Source of the DNA: Oscillospiraceae bacterium
GTDB taxonomy: Bacteria > Bacillota > Clostridia > Oscillospirales > Oscillospiraceae
Assembly: GCA_017434755.1 (NCBI GenBank)
Contig: JAFRER010000008.1
Location: forward strand, 30,115 to 94,114
DNA length: 64,000 nt
Direction of reading: 5' to 3'
Made by a program: the position numbers and the translations under genes. Below are positions 1 to 8,670 of the stretch, in pieces. The notes beneath the pieces were generated by a model, which saw only the letters and a program-made list of their open reading frames with translations, was not told the DNA's origin and ran no database searches. Each line of letters begins with the position of its first letter. The first letter of the stretch is position 1.

Positions 1-555
1 TACCATGCCGTCCACTCCATAGAGAGTGTCGATCTTTTCGTGCTCGAGATATTCATATGGCTTGGAGCGGAGACCGGCACTTACGAAGAGCGCCACCGCG
101 CAGCCGACCAGGACGAACAGGATCAGCAGTCCGATGCCTCCGGCCCTGTTTTCGCTGATCGCGATCTTCCCATACTCCTGTGCTGCTCCGAGATAAAGCA
201 AAAGCACGGGGGAGAGTATGCACAGCAGCACGCCGAGTGCGATACGCGGGGCATTATACTCCCGCACACGCAGAAATGAGGTGGCCTCCTCGAGGGAAAC
301 AGTGCGAAGGCGGCTGTCCGTGTCGACGATCTCACCGCCGGTCGGAACGGGAAGTTCCATGTCGTCCTTGAGCAGGTAGTCCGTGCTCACGCCGAAGATC
401 TCCGAAAGCTTCACGAGCCTTCCCATGTCGGGAACGGATTGCGCGCTTTCCCATTTGGATACGGACTGACGGCTCACGTCCAGCTTCTCCGCAAGGTCCT
501 CCTGCGACCAGCCGTTCTTTTTTCTCAAATCGATTATCTTATCTGCCAGAATCAT
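1..555 (-). CDS. XRE-family transcriptional regulator with membrane tail (partial)
   Basis: Reading leftwards from an ATG at 555, the frame stays open to the window edge, so the C-terminus is missing (185 codons seen). Residues 1-60 form an XRE helix-turn-helix, visible as a [21 protein letters not shown] core followed by a [22 protein letters not shown] segment. After a linker, two hydrophobic stretches (about residues 103-124 and 141-165) look like transmembrane helices. Membrane-anchored XRE proteins of this layout are common in Clostridia and often control a neighbouring envelope gene. The gene is divergent from the secreted protein at 840, and a palindrome lies between them, so autoregulation or control of that gene is a reasonable inference. 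The family call is secure; the target is not known. Confidence 0.85.
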   Translation of the reverse strand, partial: MILADKIIDLRKKNGWSQEDLAEKLDVSRQSVSKWESAQSVPDMGRLVKLSEIFGVSTDYLLKDDMELPVPTGGEIVDTDSRLRTVSLEEATSFLRVREYNAPRIALGVLLCILSPVLLLYLGAAQEYGKIAISENRAGGIGLLILFVLVGCAVALFVSAGLRSKPYEYLEHEKIDTLYGVDGMV

Positions 556-641
556 TTTTCAAAAACTCCTTTTCCGTTTCGGTTGAGGCAAGAGTAGCAG
601 ATAAATGCGTTTACATGCCATAAAGCCGGCTTTGAACTTCC

Positions 642-656
642 GCAACCGCCGGTTGC
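642..656. promoter_or_regulatory. 15-bp palindrome between divergent genes (possible XRE operator)
   Basis: GCAACCG-C-CGGTTGC is a perfect inverted repeat around a single central C, placed between the divergent XRE regulator and the secreted-protein gene. Short symmetric sites of this size are typical of XRE operators, but no binding data are available. Confidence 0.4.
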
Positions 657-764
657 AACTGTGATATTATCAGCTTCCGCGGAGCTTTTCAATCAAAACC
701 GGCTGTAAAAAATGGAGAGTTGTGAATCAGTTGTAAAACATGCGGCGGCGCTGAAAAGCGGGGA

Positions 765-793
765 TGTACAAGCGAGGGAAGCTTTGTTATTAT
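765..793 (+). promoter_or_regulatory. Candidate sigma-A promoter for secreted protein
   Basis: TGTACA (765-770), a 17-bp spacer and TATTAT (788-793). The -35 is imperfect. Transcription would start about 40 nt before the chosen ATG at 840. Confidence 0.4.
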
Positions 794-839
794 GAAACCG
801 TACAGGAAAACGAAGCGATCTTCCGGAAAGGAGACGGCC

Positions 840-2357
840 ATGAAAAAGATCATTACGTCCATCTGCCTTGTGCTTGTGCTTTCCATACTGCTTTCGACGG
901 CCTGCTTTGCCGATGAGAGCAATTACGACACCCTTGCCGACTGGAACCTGGAGGTGCATGTCCCGGACGGCACCACAGCCGTGCTCAAAGGAAACTGCTA
1001 TTATATCTACGCGCAGCACGAGGGGTACATCCCCTATGTGATGATAACCACGTCCCGCTACGACTCGGGGGATAAGTTCATCTCAGACTTCACGGCGTCC
1101 ATGCTGAAGCAATATCCCGATCTGAAGGTGGTCTCCGAGGCCGAAGAAAAGACCATCGGGGACAAACAGTGCACCGAGATCGACTATACCTACGGGCTGA
1201 GCGGCTATGAAGTGAAAGACCGCAGGATAATCATAGTATATGACGGGCTTACCTATATGTTCGCCTCCAAGGAGATCGAGGCGAGGGGCGAAACGGTCGG
1301 CGGTCTGCTGGAGCAGGTGGTCGCGGAGTGCGAATTCCTCGGAGCCGCCGGAACGGATCTGCCCGGTCTTGACGACAGGCCCACGCTGCAGGACGCCTAT
1401 CTCTACAGGCAGGAAGACGGCATGCCGAAGTACTGGCTGGATCTCACAGGATTTATGGCGGACGATATGGTGCTCCACTGCTGGTTCCGCTCGGGCGAAC
1501 CCGACTGGTACGAGGCTGTATTCATTCTCGATCTGGATACGGCGGACATCGGAAAGCGCACGGTGGAGATCCATAAGGTCACCGATATCAAAGGCAATGA
1601 CGTCTCGGAATGGTTCAGCAAGCTGACGGTCCGCCTCTATGACGATCATGTGGAACTCGTGGTGAAAAGAGACAGCAAGACTCTGGCGGGCGGCGGAGAT
1701 GACAATATCCTCTCCGGTACCTACAGGATGGATCCCATCGGTGCCGGCATGGTCTATGACTATCACAACGAAGACGGCATGAAGAAATACTGGCTGGATT
1801 CGGATGGAGAAGACCTGAAACTGCACGCATTGTTCATTTCGGGGGACCCGGAGTATTATGAGGAAGTGTTCACGCTGGATGTTGATACGGCGGAAATGTA
1901 CGGGGACTATGCGCTGCTGTTCAAAGACGTGTACAGCGATAAAGGCGGGGATGTTTCTGACCGTTTCGAGTTTCTGACGCTGTGCGAAGTCCAGGGCGCC
2001 ATACTCATGAATGTGAAGCGTGACGAAAAGACCCTCGCGGGCGGCGCGGGGGACAATATTCTCACAGGTGTATATCTGTTTGAACCGCGTGCATATCTGC
2101 TTCCTATGGAGAACGGCCCGTACAGCGAAGAAGAGCTTGCCGAATGGGCGAGGATCCGCTACTTCTCGGAAAAGGGCTTCTGGGCTCCCATAGCTGAGGC
2201 GGAGAAGAACGCCAACGGGACAATCACGATCCATCTCTATGAGATCACGGAGATCGACGGAGTTGAACATACCGCCACTTCCGCGTGGTACACAGTGGAC
2301 AAATACGGTGACGGCGTGAACGGTATCACGGGAGAAACGGTAACGCTCTGCCGCTGA
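840..2357 (+). CDS. Secreted protein with tandemly duplicated domain
   Basis: The start at 840 is chosen over an upstream in-frame codon because AAAGGAG stands correctly before it and it opens a clean signal peptide (KK, then a hydrophobic core ending ACFA, cleavage before DES). The 505-aa product has an N-terminal part of about 150 residues, then two similar units of about 105 residues. Each runs from EDGMPKYWLD or EDGMKKYWLD through a VFxLDxDTA strand to a KRDxKTLAGGxxDNIL(S/T)G motif. A C-terminal strand-rich segment ends the protein. I do not recognise a named family; an extracellular or membrane-surface role is inferred from the signal peptide. The internal duplication is plain in the sequence. 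No lipobox with Leu at -3 is present, so a lipoprotein is less likely. Confidence 0.75.
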   Translation: MKKIITSICLVLVLSILLSTACFADESNYDTLADWNLEVHVPDGTTAVLKGNCYYIYAQHEGYIPYVMITTSRYDSGDKFISDFTASMLKQYPDLKVVSEAEEKTIGDKQCTEIDYTYGLSGYEVKDRRIIIVYDGLTYMFASKEIEARGETVGGLLEQVVAECEFLGAAGTDLPGLDDRPTLQDAYLYRQEDGMPKYWLDLTGFMADDMVLHCWFRSGEPDWYEAVFILDLDTADIGKRTVEIHKVTDIKGNDVSEWFSKLTVRLYDDHVELVVKRDSKTLAGGGDDNILSGTYRMDPIGAGMVYDYHNEDGMKKYWLDSDGEDLKLHALFISGDPEYYEEVFTLDVDTAEMYGDYALLFKDVYSDKGGDVSDRFEFLTLCEVQGAILMNVKRDEKTLAGGAGDNILTGVYLFEPRAYLLPMENGPYSEEELAEWARIRYFSEKGFWAPIAEAEKNANGTITIHLYEITEIDGVEHTATSAWYTVDKYGDGVNGITGETVTLCR

Positions 2358-2379
2358 AACAGTGCTTTGAAAAAGGAAA

Positions 2380-2403
2380 ATGCCCCCTCTCCGGAGGGGG
2401 CAT
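2380..2403 (-). terminator. Intrinsic terminator of the HTH gene
   Basis: A 10-bp stem (ATGCCCCCTC with GAGGGGGCAT) and 4-nt loop. On the minus strand it is followed by a T-rich run, fitting termination of the leftward gene at 2420-2974; on the plus strand the T-run is poor. Confidence 0.7.
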
Positions 2404-2419
2404 GATCATTTATGCGGGT

Positions 2420-2974
2420 TTATTTCTTCTTTCCGCCGAGCATCTCCATTACACCGGGAAGCAGAGAAGAAAGAAGGTCGTTTGCACCGGTCGCCTCGCC
2501 CTTGAGGACGCTGACGGCGGCCTTTTTCGTGTCGGAATCAGCCGCGCGGTAGAGCTCCACCAGCTTCTTCTCGGTAGCGGTCAGCTTCATGGTGGTGCCG
2601 GAGCTGCTGGTCGTGGTCTTTTTCGCGGTTGAGGAAGTTGAAGAGGTCTTCTTGGCCGCAGAGGAGGTGGATGACGTTTTCTTTGCCGCGGTCGAAGTCG
2701 AGGAGGTCTTCTTTGCTGCGGAAGTTGTGGATGTGGTCTTCTTTGCCGCGGAAGCGCTTATGTTCTTCGGCGCTTCGAGCAGAGATTTCTGCGTCACGCC
2801 GAGGACTTTCGCTATCTCCTTGAGCTGGGCCTGAGTGAGGTCCTTCTCGCCTCTTTCGACCTTGCCTATGTCAGTAGCGGAAACGCCGTCTATCTTCCTT
2901 GCGAGGGATTCCTGAGAGAGACCTGCCGCAGTGCGGGCCTCTTTTATCAACACGCCGACTTTTTTTGCTGCCAT
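2420..2974 (-). CDS. HTH (XRE) protein with Lys/Ser/Thr repeat tail
   Basis: A 184-aa protein. Residues 1-70 are an XRE helix-turn-helix (AGLSQESLARKIDGV, then a VERGEKDLTQAQLKEIAKVLGV segment). Residues 76-125 are a low-complexity tail of four to five imperfect repeats of the type SAAKKTSSTS, strongly basic and Ser/Thr-rich like a histone H1 tail. A short helical C-terminus (TATEKKLVELYRAADSDTKKAAVSVLKGE) is typical of Clostridial HTH proteins of this type. The ATG follows GGAGG. The gene stands alone, with its own promoter and terminator. DNA binding is near certain. The tail may add non-specific DNA affinity or be a phosphorylation target; that is inference. Confidence 0.8.
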   Translation of the reverse strand: MAAKKVGVLIKEARTAAGLSQESLARKIDGVSATDIGKVERGEKDLTQAQLKEIAKVLGVTQKSLLEAPKNISASAAKKTTSTTSAAKKTSSTSTAAKKTSSTSSAAKKTSSTSSTAKKTTTSSSGTTMKLTATEKKLVELYRAADSDTKKAAVSVLKGEATGANDLLSSLLPGVMEMLGGKKK

Positions 2975-3014
2975 TGTTTGGATCCTCCGTTTTTACTTGT
3001 TTTTTGATGATACA

Positions 3015-3044
3015 ACTATAACAAAAAGCCTTTGCATATTGCAA
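3015..3044 (-). promoter_or_regulatory. Sigma-A promoter of the HTH gene
   Basis: Read on the minus strand: TTGCAA (3044-3039), an 18-bp spacer and TATAGT (3020-3015). The ATG at 2974 lies about 35 nt downstream of the expected start. Confidence 0.55.
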
Positions 3045-3073
3045 CAGGTAATGAATAAAAAAAGCCCGCGGAG

Positions 3074-3102
3074 TTGGAATCGTGCGGAAGCTGTGGTATG
3101 AT
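3074..3102 (+). promoter_or_regulatory. Sigma-A promoter of the Nudix gene
   Basis: TTGGAA (3074-3079), a 17-bp spacer and TATGAT (3097-3102). It also settles the start codon: a TTG at 3102 overlaps the -10 box and cannot be the translation start. Confidence 0.6.
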
Positions 3103-3134
3103 TGGACGGAAAGAAAAGAAAGGTGGAATGTGTT

Positions 3135-3707
3135 GTGAGATTCGATGCCGAAAAAGAAAAAAAAGAGCTCGGTGAGCGGAAAGTGGATTCGAAGGAGATC
3201 TTCGACGGGGTGATCCTCCATGTATTCCGGGACAGCGTCCGCCTTCCCAACGGTGATATAACGGGCAGGGAAGTCATCCGCCACGTAGGCGCCGTGTGCG
3301 TCATCCCCGTCACGGATGACGGCATGGTGTATGTGGAAAGGCAATACAGGTATCCTGTTGACTCCGTCATTACGGAGATCCCCGCAGGCAAGCTCGACTC
3401 CCCGGAGGAGGACCGGCTCTCCGCAGCAAAGAGGGAACTGATCGAGGAGACCGGCATCACGGCGGACAGCTGGCTGGATCTGGGCGATTTCTATTCTGCT
3501 GCTGCCTACAGCGATGAGAAGATCACCATGTATCTCGCACGTGGGCTGCACCGGGGCGAGCAGCATCTTGATAAAGGGGAATTCCTCAACGTTGTGCAGG
3601 TGCCGCTGGAGGAGCTGCTGCAGGATGTTATGGACGGGAAAATACCGGACGGCAAAACGCAGATGGCCATTCTCAAGGCTGCCAAGGCGATCGAAATGGG
3701 CCTGTAA
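3135..3707 (+). CDS. Nudix hydrolase, ADP-ribose pyrophosphatase type
   Basis: A GTG start at 3135 is chosen because AAGGTGG lies 8 nt before it and the promoter -10 covers the longer alternative. The 190-aa product carries a near-canonical Nudix box (GKLDSP-E...RELIEETG, with one extra residue in the first spacer). It also has the N-terminal FDGVILHVFRDSVRLPNG and VERQYRYP features of the NudF/ADPRase subgroup. Such enzymes hydrolyse ADP-ribose and related nucleoside diphosphate sugars to AMP and a phosphosugar in the cytoplasm. It is a single-gene unit ending at a strong terminator shared with convergent purF. The subgroup is well supported; the exact substrate is not proven. Confidence 0.88.
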   Translation: MRFDAEKEKKELGERKVDSKEIFDGVILHVFRDSVRLPNGDITGREVIRHVGAVCVIPVTDDGMVYVERQYRYPVDSVITEIPAGKLDSPEEDRLSAAKRELIEETGITADSWLDLGDFYSAAAYSDEKITMYLARGLHRGEQHLDKGEFLNVVQVPLEELLQDVMDGKIPDGKTQMAILKAAKAIEMGL

Positions 3708-3717
3708 AACAGAAAAA

Positions 3718-3750
3718 GGACCGGGACGAAAGTCCCGGTCCTTTTTTTTC
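3718..3750. terminator. Bidirectional terminator between Nudix gene and purF
   Basis: A 10-bp perfect stem GGACCGGGAC/GTCCCGGTCC with GAAA loop, followed by a run of T on the plus strand and preceded by an A-run. It serves both convergent genes. Confidence 0.85.
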
Positions 3751-3757
3751 AGAGCAT

Positions 3758-5209
3758 TTAATCCCGAAACCGTTCTGACAGTTTCAGCTCAAAGCGGTTC
3801 TTTCTCGTATCGGCCGGTATTTTCGTCGGATACCGGCCATCGAAACAGGCACTGCAGTAATTCTGGCTCCCTGACAATTCTGACAGGCTTTGATTCGGCA
3901 GAAAGCCGAGAGAGTCGGCTCCGATGATCTTCGCGATCTCGGATGCGGAATAGTGACAGGAGATCAGATTATCCTTTGAATCGATATCCGTTCCGTAAAA
4001 GCAGGGAAACAGGAACGGCGGGGCGGAGACACGCATATGTATCTCTTGTGCGCCGGCTTCCCTAAGCAGTGAAACGATATGACCGCTCGTAGTTCCCCGG
4101 ACGATCGAGTCATCGATCAGAACAAGGCGTTTACCTTTAACGACTTCTTCGACAGCGGACAGCTTGATAGTTACCTGATTCAGCCTGTCATCCGGACAGA
4201 TGAACGTCCTGCCGATATATTTGTTTTTTATAAGACCGATGCCATAAGGGATACCGGATTCCCTGCTGTAGCCGAGTGCGGCGTCCAGACCTGAGTCGGG
4301 GACGCCTATGACGATATCCGCGTCAACAAGATGTGTCTTTGCAAGTATCTTTCCTGCACTGACACGAGCCGCATGTACCGACCGTCCGTCTATCAGGGAA
4401 TCGGGACGGGCAAAATATATATACTCGAACACACAGAGTTTTTTCTGCTTTGTATTGCAGTGTTCTCGGAGGGAACGGATTCCTTCCCGGCTGAATACCA
4501 GAATCTCGCCGGGATCGACATCCCGGATGAACTGAGCCCCGACCGCCTTCAGAGCACAGCTTTCGGAGGCTACAATATATGTGCCTTCTTCTGTCCTGCC
4601 GTAACAGAGCGGGCGGAAACCGTACGGATCTCTGGCGCAGATCAGTTTCTGCGGTGACATGAGCACCAGAGAATAAGCGCCCTCCAGCGTATTCATGGCG
4701 CGGCTGAGAGCCTCTTCAATGGAAGACGCGGTAAGGCGTTCCTTTGTAACGATGTATGCAATGGTCTCTGTATCGCTCGAGGTGTGGAAGATAGCCCCGT
4801 TGAGTTCCAGCTCCGAGCGAAGTTCTGCCGCATTGGAGAGATTGCCGTTATGGGCGATCGCCATCCGGCCTTTCTGGTGATTCACTTCGATCGGCTGGCA
4901 GTTGTTGCGGTTTGTTGCCCCGGTAGTTCCGTAGCGGGTGTGGGCTACAGCCATCGTTGCCGCGGGTAAAGAAGCCAGAGTATCCTTCGTGAACACTTCA
5001 CTTATAAGCCCGAGATCCTTGTGAGATACGAACAGGCCGTCGTCATTGACGGTGATGCCGCAGCTTTCCTGACCACGATGCTGAAGGGCGTACAGACCCA
5101 GATAGCAGATGCCTGCGACATCTGCCGGCTTATCCGACATTACTCCGAACACACCGCATTCTTCGTGAATGTGTGCTGCGGGAGCACAGCAAAGATCATT
5201 CTTCAGCAT
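3758..5209 (-). CDS. purF: Amidophosphoribosyltransferase
   Basis: PurF (483 aa) commits PRPP to purine synthesis by transferring glutamine-derived ammonia to give 5-phosphoribosylamine. A short propeptide precedes the nucleophile in HEE-CGVFGV (Cys near residue 18), as in the Bacillus-type enzyme that is processed to expose this Cys. The Ntn glutaminase half (residues 18-260) is followed by the phosphoribosyltransferase half, with its [16 protein letters not shown] loop. Cys residues near the C-terminus ([13 protein letters not shown]) fit the [4Fe-4S] type of Gram-positive PurF. It overlaps purC by 14 nt and is the last gene of the amt-nadE-purC-purF row. Confidence 0.97.
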   Translation of the reverse strand: MLKNDLCCAPAAHIHEECGVFGVMSDKPADVAGICYLGLYALQHRGQESCGITVNDDGLFVSHKDLGLISEVFTKDTLASLPAATMAVAHTRYGTTGATNRNNCQPIEVNHQKGRMAIAHNGNLSNAAELRSELELNGAIFHTSSDTETIAYIVTKERLTASSIEEALSRAMNTLEGAYSLVLMSPQKLICARDPYGFRPLCYGRTEEGTYIVASESCALKAVGAQFIRDVDPGEILVFSREGIRSLREHCNTKQKKLCVFEYIYFARPDSLIDGRSVHAARVSAGKILAKTHLVDADIVIGVPDSGLDAALGYSRESGIPYGIGLIKNKYIGRTFICPDDRLNQVTIKLSAVEEVVKGKRLVLIDDSIVRGTTSGHIVSLLREAGAQEIHMRVSAPPFLFPCFYGTDIDSKDNLISCHYSASEIAKIIGADSLGFLPNQSLSELSGSQNYCSACFDGRYPTKIPADTRKNRFELKLSERFRD

Positions 5210-5915
5210 GCGTTTCCAACCTGCGCATCACTTCACGGTATGCGTCTTCAACACCGCCGAGATCCCGGCGGAAGCGATCCTTATCCAGCTTCTCACCCGT
5301 GGCTGTATCCCAAAGGCGGCAGGTATCGGGGCTGATCTCGTCGGCAAGAATGATGCTGCCGTCCGGCAGCCTTCCGAACTCCAGTTTGAAGTCTATCAGT
5401 GTAATGCCGCACTCTTTCCAGAATGACGAAAGCACGCGGTCTGTCTCCAGCGCATAGCGGTGTATCTGCTCGAGTTCCGCCCGATCGGCCAGCCCGAGAG
5501 CCAGCACGCTGTCCGTATTGATAAGCGGATCGCCAAGCTCATCTTTCTTATAAGAATACTCAACCGTCGGTGCTTCAAAACGGATGCCCTCATCTGTTCC
5601 GTAGCGTTTGGAGAATGAACCGGCAGAAACATTCCGGACTATTACCTCCAGCGGCACGATCTCCACTTTCTTCACGAGCGTTTCACGATCGGAGAGCTCC
5701 CGGACATAATGCGTCGGGATCCCGGCCTTTTCGAGCCTTTGCATCATGTGGTTGCTCATGCGGTTGTTGATAACGCCTTTTCCCTGGATCGTCCCTTTTT
5801 TGAGCCCGTTAAAAGCGGTTGCGTCATCCTTGTAGCTGACGATCAGCAGTTCAGGATCATCTGTTGCATAAACTTTTTTTGCCTTGCCTTCATAGATCTG
5901 CTCCCGTTTCTCCAT
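5196..5915 (-). CDS. purC: Phosphoribosylaminoimidazole-succinocarboxamide synthase
   Basis: PurC (239 aa) joins CAIR and aspartate to SAICAR using ATP. Recognisable are the N-terminal [15 protein letters not shown], the [13 protein letters not shown] segment, and [14 protein letters not shown] near the C-terminus. The start at 5915 is preferred to an ATG 18 nt upstream because an AAAAGGAG site sits inside that interval, right before the inner ATG. It overlaps purF by 14 nt and lies 48 nt after nadE, so cotranscription is likely. It is not adjacent to other pur genes here, so the rest of the pathway is elsewhere. Confidence 0.97.
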   Translation of the reverse strand: MEKREQIYEGKAKKVYATDDPELLIVSYKDDATAFNGLKKGTIQGKGVINNRMSNHMMQRLEKAGIPTHYVRELSDRETLVKKVEIVPLEVIVRNVSAGSFSKRYGTDEGIRFEAPTVEYSYKKDELGDPLINTDSVLALGLADRAELEQIHRYALETDRVLSSFWKECGITLIDFKLEFGRLPDGSIILADEISPDTCRLWDTATGEKLDKDRFRRDLGGVEDAYREVMRRLETHAEE

Positions 5916-5963
5916 GGCTGTTCTCCTTTTCATAATTTGCGGATGCTGGGGGCATCCTGTGCT

Positions 5964-6695
5964 TCAAGGCTGATCGAATGTGCTTATGGGGCGGCGTTTA
6001 TGCTCGCTTCTGCTGTGGAATCTGTCGATTATCGCTTTGTCCTCGGGCAGGGCTGAACCTTCAAGGATCCATCTGTCGATGGCGGCATAGGTCACACCCA
6101 TTTCGCTTTCATCCGTCTGTGTATCAAACAGACCTGCGGAGGGAGCCTTCTCCTGCAGAAACTGCGGTGCTCCCAGCCAGGCAAGAAACGCATAGATCTC
6201 TGTGACCGTCAGGTCAGCGATCGGATTGAAGTCATGAGCGCCGTCTCCCCATTTGGTGAAGTAGCCCATATAGGCTTCACTGCGGTTACCGGTCCCGGCG
6301 ACGACGCGGTTTTCAGCCGCAGCAATGGCATAAAGAGTTATCATGCGAAGCCGAGGAGCAATGTTGATGCGTGCCGCGTCGTTAAGTTTGCATACGCCGT
6401 TGAGCACGTCCAGTTCTTGTGTCCGCACCCCGGAAAGGTCAACTGTACGGGTTTCGATCTCATGCTGCTCTGCGATGATCCTGGCGTCGGCGGCATCAAG
6501 AGAATAGTTACGGCTGGAACCGCAGGGCATGATGATGCCGAGCGTGTTATCGCAGGCCGACTTGCAGAGTATGCCGACCAGTGCGCTGTCCTTTCCGCCG
6601 GAATTACCGTAGACGATTCCGGATGCCCCGGCGCTTTCCACGAAACTGCGGATGTAGTCAACGCGCTTTTTGAACTCGTCCTCGAAGTATCTCAT
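5964..6695 (-). CDS. nadE: NH3-dependent NAD+ synthetase
   Basis: NadE (243 aa) amidates deamido-NAD+ to NAD+. The ATP pyrophosphatase P-loop SGGKDS is at about residues 32-37. The GTGNRSEAYMGYFTKWGDGAHDFNPIADLTV region and the DTQTDESEMGVTY motif near the C-terminus are family hallmarks. There is no glutaminase domain, so free ammonia is the nitrogen donor. That fits the ammonium transporter 52 nt upstream on the same strand. An AAAGGAGGAG site precedes the ATG. Confidence 0.95.
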   Translation of the reverse strand: MRYFEDEFKKRVDYIRSFVESAGASGIVYGNSGGKDSALVGILCKSACDNTLGIIMPCGSSRNYSLDAADARIIAEQHEIETRTVDLSGVRTQELDVLNGVCKLNDAARINIAPRLRMITLYAIAAAENRVVAGTGNRSEAYMGYFTKWGDGAHDFNPIADLTVTEIYAFLAWLGAPQFLQEKAPSAGLFDTQTDESEMGVTYAAIDRWILEGSALPEDKAIIDRFHSRSEHKRRPISTFDQP

Positions 6696-6747
6696 TTTCT
6701 CCTCCTTTTCGATTTTTCAGCTGCTTTACGGGTGTATTGCTGATGAT

Positions 6748-8433
6748 TCAGATCTCCGGGATCTGCAGGGCGTCGTAGCCGGATTCTCCTGTGCGGATAC
6801 GGACGACGTCCTCAACGTCATAAATGAATATCTTGCCGTCGCCGATCTGGCCGGTATGCAGAGCGGCGTTGGCAGCGGCAACAACAAGTTCCGGATCGAC
6901 CTTGGAAACGACGATATCGACCTGCAGTTTCGGTGTAAGGTGCATGCTCATTTCAATGCCGCGGTACTGGCCCGATTTCCCTTTCTGCGTACCGCAGCCC
7001 ATGACATTGGTAACCGTCATTCCGGTGACCCCTATGCCCGCCATGGTGTCGCGAAGCGTTCCGAAACGCTCCTCATCGCAGAGAATGCGCACGAGGGTGT
7101 AACGCTTCTGCCCAACAGGAGTCTCACGAAGTCCTGAGGAAAGAGTCAGCGGGAAAGGCACGAGCCCCTCTGTATCGACAGGGCCGTCGGAATGAACGCC
7201 GAGCGTGGACTCAATTGGCAGAAAGTCGGCGTAGGCGTTGGCAAGACCATGCTCCGTAATGTCCAGACCTTCGATCTCTTCTTCCATGCCTGCCCGCAGA
7301 CCGACGGTCCTGTCGATCAGCTTGAACAGCGGGATCATGCACAGAACCGTATAAGTACCGACCGTGAGCACGCCGAGACACTGCACGCCGAGCTGGCGGA
7401 ATCCGCCTCCGTAAAAAAGTCCTTTTGACCCGTAGATCTCATTGCAGGCAAACAGTCCGACAGCGATCGTTCCCCATATGCCGTTGACACAGTGGACTGC
7501 CACCGCGCCGACAGGATCGTCTATGTGAAACCGGATATCGAGTATTTCAACCGCCAGATCAACTATAATACCGGAAACGATGCCGATGAACGCGGCACCC
7601 AGAGCATCCACACTGGCACATCCTGCGGTGACGGCGACTAGGCCGGCGAGGGAGGCGTTAAGGCACATGGACACATCCGGCTTCCCGTTTTTCAGCCAGG
7701 TGAACAGCATGCAGGTGACGGTCGCAACCGCCGGGGCGATAGTGGTCGTGCCGAAGATGCGGGCCATCTCCCCGACGTCCGCTGCCGCAGCGCCGTTGAA
7801 GCCGTACCAGGCGAACCAGAGGATAAAGACACCCAGCGCCCCGAGTGTGACGGAATGACCGGGGATAGCGTTGGAAGAAAGCTTTCCGTCAGGCCCGCGC
7901 GTGTATTTCCCGATGCGCGGGCCAAGGATTGCCGCGCCGACCAGGGCGGACAGACCGCCGACCATATGGATGGCGCAGGAACCGGCAAAATCAATGAAGC
8001 CGAGTCTGCTCAGCCATCCACCGCCCCAGATCCAGCCGGCTTCTATCGGATATATCACAAGGCTTATTACTGCGGAATAGAGGCAGTATGCTGCAAACTT
8101 CGTGCGTTCAGCCATTGCTCCCGAGACAATGGTGGCCGCAGTGGCGCAGAAAACAAGCTGGAAAACAAAGTTTGACCAGTCGAAAGCGGAGAAGTTTGTG
8201 AACATGCTCCAGTCCGGCCGGCCGATCAGACCGGCAGCCCCATGCTGACCCATCATCAGCCCGTAGCCGAGAAGAAAGAACATAACCGTTCCGATACAGA
8301 AATCCATGAGGTTCTTCATGATGATGTTTCCGGCGTTCTTGGCTCTGGTAAAACCTGTCTCAACCATGGCGAAGCCGCACTGCATGAAGAACACCAGCAC
8401 CGCACCGATAAGAAACCAGACCGACATGTTCAT
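6748..8433 (-). CDS. Ammonium transporter with fused C-terminal PII domain
   Basis: The start at 8433 follows GGAGG by 8 nt; a longer TTG form is rejected. The 561-aa protein has an Amt/Mep/Rh channel in residues 1-405, with about 11 membrane segments and conserved blocks such as QCGFAMVETGFTRAKNAGNIIMKN (shown here only by its ends) and HMVGGLSALVGA. It continues into a PII (GlnB/GlnK) domain from about residue 445: YTLVRILCDEE, a T-loop KGKSGQYRG with the Tyr that is uridylylated in free PII proteins, and TGQIGDGKIF followed by VRIRTGESG. GlnK normally plugs Amt in trans; here sensor and channel are covalently joined. It heads an amt-nadE-purC-purF row and has its own promoter and leader. 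Confidence 0.93.
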   Translation of the reverse strand: MNMSVWFLIGAVLVFFMQCGFAMVETGFTRAKNAGNIIMKNLMDFCIGTVMFFLLGYGLMMGQHGAAGLIGRPDWSMFTNFSAFDWSNFVFQLVFCATAATIVSGAMAERTKFAAYCLYSAVISLVIYPIEAGWIWGGGWLSRLGFIDFAGSCAIHMVGGLSALVGAAILGPRIGKYTRGPDGKLSSNAIPGHSVTLGALGVFILWFAWYGFNGAAAADVGEMARIFGTTTIAPAVATVTCMLFTWLKNGKPDVSMCLNASLAGLVAVTAGCASVDALGAAFIGIVSGIIVDLAVEILDIRFHIDDPVGAVAVHCVNGIWGTIAVGLFACNEIYGSKGLFYGGGFRQLGVQCLGVLTVGTYTVLCMIPLFKLIDRTVGLRAGMEEEIEGLDITEHGLANAYADFLPIESTLGVHSDGPVDTEGLVPFPLTLSSGLRETPVGQKRYTLVRILCDEERFGTLRDTMAGIGVTGMTVTNVMGCGTQKGKSGQYRGIEMSMHLTPKLQVDIVVSKVDPELVVAAANAALHTGQIGDGKIFIYDVEDVVRIRTGESGYDALQIPEI

Positions 8434-8464
8434 AACACATTCCTCCGTAAAAAAATAAAAAGAC

Positions 8465-8524
8465 GGCAAGGATCCTGTGCTTTTCGCCGGGTTCCGTTGC
8501 CTTCTGGATGTGTCGGGAGCAAGG
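8465..8524 (-). promoter_or_regulatory. Attenuator-like leader of the ammonium transporter gene
   Basis: In the transcript a CCTTGC block (8524-8519), its complement GGCAACGG (8501-8494) and a second CCTTGCC (8471-8465) occur in order. The last is followed by GTC and a U-rich run just before the Shine-Dalgarno site. The middle block can pair with either copy (one bulged C), giving mutually exclusive antiterminator and terminator hairpins. No known riboswitch consensus (for example the glnA glutamine motif) was recognised. Confidence 0.45.
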
Positions 8525-8540
8525 TTTTAATATGTCGGGA

Positions 8541-8569
8541 ATTATAGTTTAGCCATAAATGAAAGTCAA
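8541..8569 (-). promoter_or_regulatory. Strong sigma-A promoter of the amt row
   Basis: On the minus strand, TTGACT (8569-8564), a 17-bp spacer and TATAAT (8546-8541). Transcription would begin near 8534, about 100 nt before the ATG, leaving room for the attenuator-like leader. Confidence 0.75.
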
Positions 8570-8670
8570 GGTCACAACTATACGAGTAAAATATGATAAT
8601 GGCAAAGTTATACATATTTAGTTTAAATTGTCTTTTTAAAACGTTAGGCTCCTGACCTTGAAATAAAAAA

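Noticed and set aside
8465-8535. Known glutamine (glnA-type) riboswitch in the amt leader
   Set aside because: The conserved core of that riboswitch was not found by eye; only alternative hairpins are supported.
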